Below, in pieces: positions 24,075 to 35,400 of a stretch of DNA of 64,000 nucleotides (position 1 is the stretch's first letter; each line of letters opens with the position of its first letter). This DNA is from Maylandia zebra. Lineage: Eukaryota > Chordata > Actinopteri > Cichliformes > Cichlidae. The notes under the pieces are model-generated. The model ran no database searches, was not told the origin of the DNA, and saw only the letters and a program-made list of their open reading frames with translations. Made by a program: the position numbers and the translations under genes. Location: the NCBI RefSeq assembly GCF_041146795.1, contig NC_135176.1, forward strand, positions 19,541,786-19,605,785, read 5' to 3'.

Positions 24075-24450
24075 CTGTGCACAGATGTTGATGGCTGGTT
24101 TGTCTTTGGATTGGCTGCAAGATTTATTACCACAGCTGTTTATATTAGTGTCGCAGTTTCAATGCTGGCATTGAGTAATACTTGCAAGCGAACACTTAAA
24201 ATAAGATTATATCACTCAATGATATCCATTAGTAATTATGCATTTTTCTTCATGCAATATAGCATAACTGGTGTTATATTACAATGCTTTTCTACATCAT
24301 TTAAGGGTTTTTAATGCATTTCTATGCATCTGCTTCTTGGGTGATTTGACAGTAGCCTGCTCTTATTTAATATTATCAGTTTTATGAGCTTTCTCATTTC
24401 TGCACGTTTACTCAGTCTCTCATTTATCTCCATCACTGGCTGTGGCCTAC

Positions 24451-24735
24451 CGTGATACTGAAGCGATATCCTCTCCAAAGCGTCTGTCATGGATCTCCGT
24501 ATAGATTTGGCTCTTTATTTCCCGTCCTTGATGGAGCAGAAACGCAGAAAACAAAAGGCCCGTGCAAAGCGATCAGTCTGCAAAAGCGCTCGCTTGTTTT
24601 CTTCTCCGGGACGACACGAATGAATGAATCCTACTGCAGGCTGAGTCGAAACAACCTCCTCGTAACCTTCTGGTTATTGGCTATGTGCAGCGCGGTGATG
24701 TATTCACAACAAAAGCACCACGGAGTGTGAGGTTG
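24451..24735 (-). promoter_or_regulatory. Probable non-coding first exon / promoter region of ccdc92b
   Basis: The coding exon 1 acceptor at 24075 needs an upstream exon. A donor-like cacg/gtaggcc on the minus strand places its 3' end at 24451. The DNA just upstream (24520-24720) is locally richer in CpG (gcgatcag, aaagcgctcgc, ccgggacgacacgaatg) than the surrounding AT-rich sequence, as expected near a promoter. Transcription start is inferred only. Confidence 0.4.
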
Positions 24736-26446
24736 TCGGTGCCACGGAGCAGCACCAGGAGGAGGAGGAGCTTCCTGAAATGTAACCCGCTCTAAATGCC
24801 TCAAAATTCACCAATAAGCCCACAACAGTTCATCTTTACTCCAACGTGAACAGAGTCAGAAGTGTATTTTGCTTATATGACAGCAACCCGTGCTTCATAC
24901 AAGGATAGAAAAAACTGTTTCACAAAAAATTCCAATCAGCAGCATTTTCTGTATTAGATTATTTCTTCTGTTCTGTTTTTATTGTCTTACATATCCAGTA
25001 AAATTTATTTATTTTACTCATTTAATCAATTTACCTTATTTAATTTACAGTTATGGTAAAAAGAAAGTATGCCCTTTTTATTCTTTGTTAGAAATAAATA
25101 TGGTTCTTAGTATTTACCTTAAAATTAGATACATTAGGTAAATACACCATCATATGAACAGCAAAAAAGGTGCTGATTAACTGATCATCGGCAGGTGGGA
25201 GGACGTCTGTAAAAGCAGATGTCAACATTCCTCCAAAAATGATGTGAGAGACGGATGAAGTCATACAGGAAAAGATTACTTCAAGTTATTGCTGGTATGG
25301 AGCTTCTACAAGAGACTGAATGGGCTGGTGTACTTTTGTTTTTTGTAAGACCTTATTTTCAATGACAAGGAAATTAAAATTAAAATTTGTAATATGTTTT
25401 GTGAAGTGTTGGTAAAGAAAGAAACTAAAGAACCTAAAAAGTCCCTATTTTCTGATCTGTTCCTTTGATGTGGACAACATCCCGAACAGAATGAAAATAA
25501 TTATATCTCTTTTAAAAGCTTGGACCAAAAAAAGATGGAAAATATATATTCTGTTTAAAATTACTGTAAAGTTTCTCATTCGTGCAGATTCAGAATACTT
25601 TCCTTTTGTGTAACTCTGAATCTTTCAAAAATGATCTAAAATACAAAACAAAAAACAGCATTTGCTTTGGCAGGTGATGTTTTGTCTGACAAAGAGAAGT
25701 AACCAGTAATTGTTGCTTTAGCTAAGTCAATGTTTGCCTCTGAAATTAAAAGGAGGTAGCAGTTATATGAATATTACATATACAAAAACTGAAATAAAAT
25801 TTAAGTCCACAATCAGTCACACATTTAAAGAAGTTGTCCAAAGAAAGCATTTATTATGTGCGTTGTCATTTTCACAGACCAAGATGAACCACAATGATCT
25901 TCTTCTTTTGGCTGCTCAGTCTCTCCTCTTAACCAAGCTTCAACAACTCTTTCTTATATCTCAATGGTATACCTCATCATGTTTATCCAGCTTTAGGTCC
26001 TACGGTTCTGCATATAATCTTTGTAAAAACCACAAAGGTGTTAATTTTAATATCTTTTCTGACAAATAAAAACAAAAAAGCCTTGAACCAGTTCAGCTGT
26101 TTTGTTTAAAATGACTAAAATATGATTGATCAACACTTCTAATAAACATATAGTATATTTATAAATGAAAGTATGAACTTATTTTCTATTTAACATTAAC
26201 AGTTTTTATTCTGTTATAATCATCTTAATCCCACACAATACAAATATCATCAGCTAAAAGTCTGATTAATGATAATACTTAGAACACGTTATTTTCCAGT
26301 AAGCCAAAAGCCTCTGTTAAGTTTAGGTAACTTTTTTTCTGTAGAGTTTTGCAACATAATGGTTATAGAAGACACTCTTGATATCTGTGCAGAATAACCT
26401 GGCCATAAATACATTTTTTGGGGCAGGTGCAGCAGGGGAATTGTTG
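24736..26446. other. AT-rich spacer between ccdc92b and fbxo40.1
   Basis: 1.7 kb with several chance frames of no similarity; no repeat, RNA or exon recognised. Confidence 0.6.
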
Positions 26447-29400
26447 TCATCTGTTTCCTGTGAAATGGTTGACAAGGCTCGAACTCTTCTGGCTGCATTT
26501 CTCGTCCATGCTGGGGAGGGAAACCGGCTTACTGTGCAGGGAGACCTCGTAGTAGGGACAGACTTTCAGGTGAGCAGATATAGGAGGGATGTCAGCCATA
26601 TGCCACGAATCCACTGAGGAGAAGAGATGACTGAACTCCCACACCTGAAGAGAAACCAAAACAGAGTCAGGAGAAGACCAAAGGAGGAATAATTGCCATA
26701 TAGTATGTGATGAACTAGCTGGCTTTGTTTCTATATCTCACAAGCTTGGCTCTCCACTTGGTTCTCCCGTGTGAGTAGGTTTTCTTCTCCCAGCGGAAGG
26801 TGACCATCCCTCTCTCCTTCAGCAGAGTGGAGCACACCTGCCTCATGAGGCGGGACACCAGAGCCAGCTGGAAGAGGGACAGGCTGTCCAGGAAACTGGC
26901 CATGTGGCACAGCACCTCGTAGGGAAGAGAGCCCAAAGAGCCCCCTCTTCCTTCTGAGCTCGTGGGTGAATTGTCACCTACTAATCCTTCGAATGTTGGA
27001 CGCAAGTTAAAACTCCTCAGCTCCTTACTGTACGGGAGGGAAAAAGGAGAGTGGGTGGAGTTAAAACTAAAATAAAGGAGGAGCATATGCAATAAAATCT
27101 TCCCTTTGGTGCACTCACTGTACTCAATGTTTAAGACATTAAGAGACTATTTTCATTAACAAATGAATCCTTGTGGATTCATATGAGTTGTGCTCACTTG
27201 TATGTGACGGTAGCTTTATGTGTGGAAGGATGAAACCTCCTCTGACTATAGGTGCACCCCAGATACGCGAGTGGACACCGCTGCTCGAACCAACCGCTCA
27301 GACATGTGTGGATGTCACAGTGCACATTCCTGGAAAAAGAACATGGCAGTTTATACATTCATAGCACACAACCAGGGCCATTCATACACATTTTTTTTGT
27401 TTTTTGCAGGTTGTGTCTAAAAATAAAAAGACAAAAATGCGCTCATCCACAGTTGCTTCCAGTGAGAGCTTAACACTTATTACTTTAATGCTGAGGGCAG
27501 ATTTTGCACAGACACCTGACATGTGTGGCGAACTCTCGTCGGTGGAAGGTGTGACCGCAGAGGAAGGTGAAGACACAGCTGGCTCTGTTGTGTCTGCTGT
27601 TCACACTCTCCGCTTGCAGCTGCAGGTGAAGCTTCAGCGGTCTGTCCACCATCACCTCAGCCAGGGTGGTCTTCCCTTTGAAAGGAGCTGAGCGAAACGA
27701 ATATGTCTGCGTTCCCACGTCAATGTAGAGCCCGTCGTATGCTTTCGACTCGCTGATCTGCAGGGAGGGAAACCAGTCAGTTGCAATACCCGATCAACTA
27801 TAAACCATATAAAGGTTTTCAGACTTTCCACTTTTTTTCCTGAACTGCTTGTGTGCTTGAGCATGTTATACCTTGTGACCCATGACCTCTTCCTCTGCAT
27901 AGCCCAGCAGCGTGGCTGCTGCTTCATCAGTGAGCCACTCATCTTCTTTGACTCCGAGGTCCGATGTGTCCACACCGCGAGGTTCACTTTGAACCCGTGC
28001 GGCCGTGTCGTATAGATGAACACGTCGCCTGTAGTGATAGCTGTCAGGTACCTGTGAGGAAGACAAACATCAAGCGAGTACAGTGAACAGAGAACCTTTT
28101 GTGCTTTCTGATCCTGGTGGATATTTTAAAGCCAGAATGGTCAACAGCAGAGGCTGAATAACTGTTTTCTTTCTGTTTAAAAGGCTACTAAAAGTTCAAA
28201 TGTCAGCTTTAATCTCATTGGTAGGATTGCACATATAGACACAGATCACTGCTTCAGCTGTGAGAGTCTCACTAGTTTGAAGTGGGTGGAACTCATTTCT
28301 ACTGAACACCAATTATGAGCACTTGAATCAAATGCAGTAAGCCACTTTAGTTTGGTGATGAAAAGTTCAGTTATTTTACTCACACTACAACTCATGGCTG
28401 TATCTCTGCTTACTATATATTATGTGACAATGCCTCTACAGTCCGTTTTATCTAAAAGTTAAAGCTTCCAGCAGGTTAAAGGACCATAATGGTGCATTTA
28501 TAAGCTGCTCAGCGTATATACAGTGAGACAAAACGTGTGACGCCTCAGTACGAAGAAGAGGGAAACTTTGGGAAACTAAAAGATGGAACACACAGAGACA
28601 TGTCAAATATCCAATATTCATTTTGTGCTTCTGTAAGTTAAAATAAAGCACTTTAGAAGTATGAAGTTTGTGCTATAACTGAACAACATCTGTAACATCT
28701 GTTTCTTCTGTACACCAGGATCTTTCACTGCTGTACAGAGAAAACCCTGTCATGCTGCTCAACCCTGGAGGGCTGGCACAGGATACAATACATCACAGAG
28801 GGCAGGTAATGCTATTAAGTCATTTTACAGGACACTGACATGATATTTTTTTTCTTACTTATGTGTTGTCCCATTAGCTTCCACCCCAGCAGTAGTGGGG
28901 ATAATGTGATTTTGTCCATAAAAGTAATTTAAAGCAAAAAACGTAAAAAGTATCCCTCAAACGATTATCGAAGTTAATACTAGCATAAATATGATTATTG
29001 TAAGTATAATAAACCAGGAGATCGAAACTTTTTTTTTAAGCAAATTAAGTCATATCACTGGTCTACATGTATTTATAAAGCAGTTTGTCTTCACACCGAA
29101 CGCGATAGAGGCGGCCAGAGCGTCAGGTTTACATGTAAAGTCAATGGAAAAGCGCGATGACAGCGTACCGCGTCTGGCGCGTTTGACTCGCGAAAAAAAA
29201 AACACCAAGCGTGTCAGTTTTTGTGTTGCATTTTGTGCATGCGCGCATATCGCGTCAACCGCTCGAGATGGAAAAATCTGAACTCCAGCGTCAAATCGTG
29301 CCGCGACAACCAATCAGGAGCCTGGTGACGTGGCTCTGACCTGGGTCAAAGGGGCAGATCCAGCCAAAGCCCTTCATTCTTCATTCAGTATGGAGGAAAA

Positions 29401-32400
29401 GCTCATCAGAGCCGTGGCTAATTATCCAGAGCTATATGATGCTAGCTACTACTTCTACCGAGACAGGAATAAAAAGGACCTAGCTTGGAGGCACATAAGT
29501 GAGGAGATCGGGCAACCTGGTAAGTTCATTCATTCTTCTTTTTAATTTTCAGACTGACCCGATGAAGCCGCGCAAAAGCTAGCAAGCCCGCCTACTGTCC
29601 CGCTATTTTCCCACTGATATACAAATACCTTTCCGCTAACAAGATAATGTGTTTATTCAGAGGACATCTGCAGGAGAAAGTGGAATAGCCTCAGGGACAC
29701 GTATAATAAGGAGAAGAGGAGTGGGTCTGCAGCAGGATCGGGGAGGAGATGGAAGTTCTTCGCGGTCATGGGGTTTCTGGACCCCTTCCTCACCCCGCGG
29801 GAGACAAGTGGGAATTTGGTGCGGACCGTGGAGAACTTCCCCCCCGAGGACCAGGGACAGCCCGGAGAGGCAGCAGGGGAGTGTCAGTCAGAAGGTATGT
29901 TTACAATGAGTTAATGTAGGCAGTTAATTTATGCGTGTTGTCATATAGGAATATATTTTGTTTATTAATAAACAGTATACAGTGGTCCCGCTGTTCATCC
30001 GTCACTGCCTCGCCTTTTCGCTGATTTTTTTTTTTTATTGCATCGTACAGCATTGCATTCTGCAGCCTGATTGACAAATCTCCTCCGTGTCGTGTCTCCT
30101 GCGCTTGCCAAACGTATCATGTTTGGTTTCTATAACCATCACGTCCAATAGAAAAAACAGCACAAAAACACTCATAACTATGACCCTCATTCGGAAATAC
30201 ACACCTGCACCGCGAGGGGAAAAGGCGCACAAAAGTGGCGCCTTGGAAAAAGCGCGGCATAATACTTTTACGTTTTAAAATCGACAAAGGTTTGCACTTT
30301 GAGAATCAACTTGTGAGAACTGCGACTACTGTTCATGTGCTGCAATAAATGAGAGACCACTCTATATAATTTCTCTGACTATTGTCTTCAACCTGTTAAC
30401 ATTTAATATTGTCTTGATAGAGTCAACTGATTCTACAGCAGAGTCATCCCCTGTTGCTTCTCCTGGCTCCCCAGTCCCTGGTCCCTCCACTCCTGCTGCT
30501 GCACCCACAGGCATGTACTAAATATCTATAACCAATCTGTTTATATCCTGTTTTTTTTGTTTGTTTGTTTGTTTGTTTTTTTCTTCAATTTTGAAAATGA
30601 AAATCTAGTAGCAGCCTTCTCATTACTTTGTCTTTTTGTGCTGTGTTTTACAGGCCCACAGAGGAGGACAGCTCGAAGGCGGTTGAGGGACAGGTCCCAG
30701 GACGGTCCATCGGCGGTGGAGCTGGCCATCCTGGAGTCCCTAAAGAGGCCACGCCCGTCTCCAACAGAACATTTTCTCCTCAGCCTTGTTCCTGCTCTGG
30801 AGAGCATGCCGCCTCAGACACGAGAATTCGTGAAATTTCAAATATATAAATTAGTTTTTGAAAACAGCACAGCTGTGTTAAATTTGGAAACATTGGACCC
30901 TAATGATCAGTAGTTTTCTGATGAGGCAGCAGCTCTCCAGGGCAGAAACAATGTTCTTATTTTTCTCCTCCTTCTCCCTGAGGCTCTTCCACTCCAAGCT
31001 GGGTCCTTTTTATTCCTGTCTCTGTAAATAGTTAAATTTTATATTTATGTTTAATGTTTTTGTTAGTGAATTTATATATTTTTTCCAATAAACATTTGTA
31101 ATGACTAATGTCTCAGTTCTACTACACAGCAAATGTTGACACACGACTTGACACAAGTAGAATTTATTTCATATTATACTAATGACAAAATATACCAATA
31201 CAGTGTGATGCAAAAGTTTGGGCAACCTTGTTAAAAGTAATTATTTTCCTGTACAAATTGTTGGTTGTCACAATAAAAATTGTTAGTTAAATATATCATA
31301 TAGGAGACACACAGTGATATTTGAGAAGTGAAATGAAGTTCACTGGGTTTACAGAAAGTGTGCAATAACTGTTTAAACTAAATCAAGCAGGTGCATAAAT
31401 TGGCAACACAAAAAAAGAGAAATGAAATAAATATTTAGTGTATATCAATGTGTGTGTGTCTCCTATATGATATATGCAAGTGACATTTTTCATTGTAACA
31501 GTGATTCATACAAGAAAATAATGACTATTAACAAGGTTGCCCAAACTTTTGCATCACACTGGTTATAGGAACACAGTGAAGACAAGTTACTTAAGAGAGT
31601 AAAAAGAGGCTAGTTTGTTTTGGAGTAGAGCTCCATTTATTAAGAAAAATTGAAAAAGACAGGAACACTCTTTAGAGGTTTGTGGGTGGCTCTTAAAAGA
31701 GCCGTTGTGGGGAAGTCACTCGGACTTCAAACAGGCTACTCCTTTGGTTGCCAAGACACAGCTCCCTACGCCGAGAAGTGGGCCATGAATTTCTCCCTCA
31801 CCAGGACAGCCTCTGGAGGAGTTGTTTGCTGCTACACGACCCAGGCCTTGCAACGGCTCCACCACAGCAGGTGCCACACCCCTCACAGCAGGTGCCCCAC
31901 TCTCGTCCAAACAGTGCAGAAAATTGTGGAGAACACACGTTGCTTTCACACACTTCTCCGCAATTTCAGGACGGAGCTCCATTGAGCGCCGATACAACCT
32001 CTACTGTGAGGAGAGGACACTGAAGGCACCCTCCACTCTCATCCTGGCCCTGGAGTGGAGGTTCTTCTCTAGAGGGAGGAGGCGTCCAGGGAAAGGCCTC
32101 ATGAGCTCACGCCACAGCGGGAACGCTTCATCAGCCACAAAGACATGGGGCTGGGCTCCACGGTGTTCTCCACCAGGTAGAGGCTGGTCAGGAGGCAGAG
32201 TCCCAGCCCGAAGAGCCTGACCAAAGGTGGAGTTGGCCAGAATACCACCGGGTCCTCCCGTACCCCCCAACATCAATAACGCGGAAGCGATACCTTGCAT
32301 CCACAACAGCAAGGAGAACCATCCGGAGCTCCACAGCAGAGAGGGAAGTTCCAGCGCTGCTGGGATCCCTCTCTGCTGTGGACCGCCAGTCTCCAGGTGA

Positions 32401-35400
32401 AGGCACAGCCATGAAATCATCCACTAGACAGTACCAGATGGCCGTCGCTACCTGGGGGATGATCTGGCTCACCGTGGAGACACCAACTCGAAAACTGAAC
32501 GCGATGGTCCTGAAGGAGTCCCCGGTGGCAAGGAACCTGGACAAAATTGTTTAAAATTAGTGTTATGTGTACTGCAGTTACAAATACATTATTGAAATTC
32601 CAAAACACTTTTGTGATGTCAGATTTAAATTACAAAACATAAATCTTACATAAAACATTTTGTAATTTTAATGATAATTACATAATGTATATTAGATATA
32701 ATCTAAAACAGTCTGCGGGGATTATATAGAAATATTCAACTATCCCAGAATTAAACCTGGTCTAAATAAAAAAAAGGAGTGAGTATCACTACAAAGGTTA
32801 ACTCACAGTGGTCCTCATACCAGTTTGCTATCAGCAAACACCGAGAGCATATATTGATATGACACCACAGCCGTGCTATCATTGTAAACACTGATAACAG
32901 CATAAATCGAATTAAATCGGGACTTGATGAGACCTTTCGAGTATCACTAGAAATATTATACACAGTCGTCTCTGTACCACAGTTTGCTTTCAGTAAACAC
33001 CGATGCATTCACTGTTAGCATAGCACATCCATGTTAGCAGTGTATAAACGGATGGTTTAGCATATATTAGCACAGGTATCAATAAAGGACTAAGTATTAA
33101 ACACTTTTACTAACCTCAAGCAGATGGACAGGCGCTCTGCAGGTAGGATTGAGCGCCTGTAGTTGGTGTCTAGGCGGAGATTCTGGGACCGACGCGGGAC
33201 AGCAGGTCCTCAAACTGGCGAGTGAAAGACGTGGTATCGCTAGTGATGGGACGTTCTGTATCGAGGCTTCGGAGCGTGTGTCGAGTAATGGAGGGGGCGT
33301 TTCCGCGAAGCGCGTATCGAGGCTTGCTTCATTTATGGGAGGAGCTGAAAATGATGACGTCCGAAGCCTCGCTGCCCGGCTGTACCACGTGACTGGTTCA
33401 TGAAGCGGTTCGAACTTTGCCGCAAATAATCATTTTCCATACTGCCAGCATAAATATACACAGTATACTGCCATCACTACAATATAGATGTTTTACACAC
33501 TCCTTTTGTTGTTGACATTTACAGGCTGTGTGCAAAATGCCACACTCTTCAAATTCATGCCAGCTATTATTTTTACGTCCAGTAGGTGTCCTGCTAGAGC
33601 AAATGAAGCTTCATGAAGCTTCGCGTTGGGGTGAACCAATTGGATGAAAAGCTCCAGTGCTTCATGGGGCTTCATCTGCCCATCACTAGGTATCGCTGGA
33701 ATCGGCCGTCATCCAGGCGCAGCTCCTGGAGCAAATGGTGAAACTCCCCAAACTGCTCACGCCTCTGGAGGACCTGATGGACCCAGATACGGCGAGGACG
33801 TCTTTTACGCCGCTGCACTGCTCTCCACAGTACATAGAGAAGGGAGACTCTCTCTTCAAGCTCTAGCTCGACAGCTGCCATCTTGCAAAGATACCGTCTG
33901 GCACAACTTCCTCCCACATTTCCGGTTTACGCGCGTCAAAATATGCAATTTTGAGGCGCGATGGATTTTTCTTGGACACGTGTTGAGGTGCGAATGTGCA
34001 CGAGTCAAATTAGAGGCGTTTGGGGCGTTTTCGCTCGCGTCTATTGCGTTTGGTGTGAACACACTGTTGATTTTAACAGTAGTTTTATGGGGCCTTTTAG
34101 CTACAGCTACTTATCGATCAATTAATAGTGAGTCTCAAATCAAACAGACTCTGGACTCAGTTAACAATTATCAGTTTGTTAAACAGTAACTTATGTTGCT
34201 GCAGCCCAAGAGAAGGGTTTTATTTATCTCCCCAGTCTATGCTTAGCTTTGAAGCCACACCCACAAATATTATATAAAATCAATTAGCCAAGTTTTGAAA
34301 GATTCACTTTGTTAGTGGGGTTTTGGACACATGTAACCACTAACTATATTATATATTATATACCATTAATATTTGAACATGTGACAATTGTTCCAGTCAA
34401 AATGAAGACTGGTCTGCAACCATCTGGCAACCACTGGTGAATTACCAGCCAGTTGGCAAAGATTTGTAATTCCTTTGGTCGCTAATGTATTATTATGGTA
34501 TTAGTTTGAATTGAAGTGATGGAGTTGTCTTCAAACACCGTCCAGCTACTCACTTTAAAAAGTATGACACAAATCAGAAATGGAGACTGTAATTTAAAGT
34601 TCTTTTGTTGATTTTGACCTCTTTTCTCAGAAGTTTAAGCGAGTAAGTTGAAATTTAGAAGTTTTAGAAATTTTGAATGCAGTTTTTTGTGGGACAAAGA
34701 AGCTTCCATAGCAATAAGAAACCTCAGTAAATACTATATATTTCTTTTTTCCTGTAAACCTCAGCTTTGAGTGTTGGATACTTGGTAATAAGTCTGTTTG
34801 GGATTTTAACATTGTTGAGTGCAATTTGTCTTTGGTTGGAGCTTTTAGCAGCTGTTATTTGTGCTTCACTCTTAACGTTTTCATTTTCCACTTCCTGCTC
34901 TTAGTTAAAACCCAAAATCAGATGTAAAAGGAGCTCTTAAAGTCCAGTTTAGATTTTGGACTGTTTAGAACTGGTCTGAATGGTCATACACGGATGGAAA
35001 TGACGTCCTAGTGGCGTCTATCCATCTATCCTCAAATGAAAAATGAGAGACGTAGTAGCATTTCTTTTCTTTTTTTTAAGTAAGGCAACAGTGGCACTTA
35101 AACATCCTGTTCTGTCCTATTTCTGTTTTACAATAAAAAAATAAATGTAGTTTCATCACCTTGAATGAGCGCAGTGTCTGGACTGGAATAGGCTCCAAGC
35201 TGCCGTACACAAAGTCTTTCTCCCTTGGAGTACAGGCCTCGATTTGTCCAAAGGCTAGCAGCATGCGACCATGATGCACCACGTACATGTTGTACTCCTG
35301 TGGTGTGAGTTCCTGCCCCAAACGGTCCAGCACTCCCTCCTGCCACGGGGCCATCCCGGTCTTACTGGTGCCCGCTGGGGGACAGTTTTTGGCAGCAGAG

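Larger units (their letters stand above)
29081..34066. mobile_element. PIF/Harbinger DNA transposon, about 5 kb, two divergent-type genes
   Basis: Inverted ends: left cagtttgtcttcacaccgaa and right ending ttggtgtgaacacactg, similar over about 35 bp; the subterminal DNA is rich in cgcg-type motifs on both sides. Inside are the two genes usual for Harbinger elements: a MADF/BESS DNA-binding protein on plus and a DDE nuclease on minus. I could not find a matching 3-bp target duplication (aag left, ttg right), so the exact edges may be a few bases off. It sits in an intron of fbxo40.1 and is itself interrupted by MITEs at 31201-31561 and 33241-33688. Confidence 0.85.

Noticed and set aside
31640-32230. 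Plus-strand frames in the Harbinger element
   Set aside because: Shadows; the nuclease motifs read on the minus strand.
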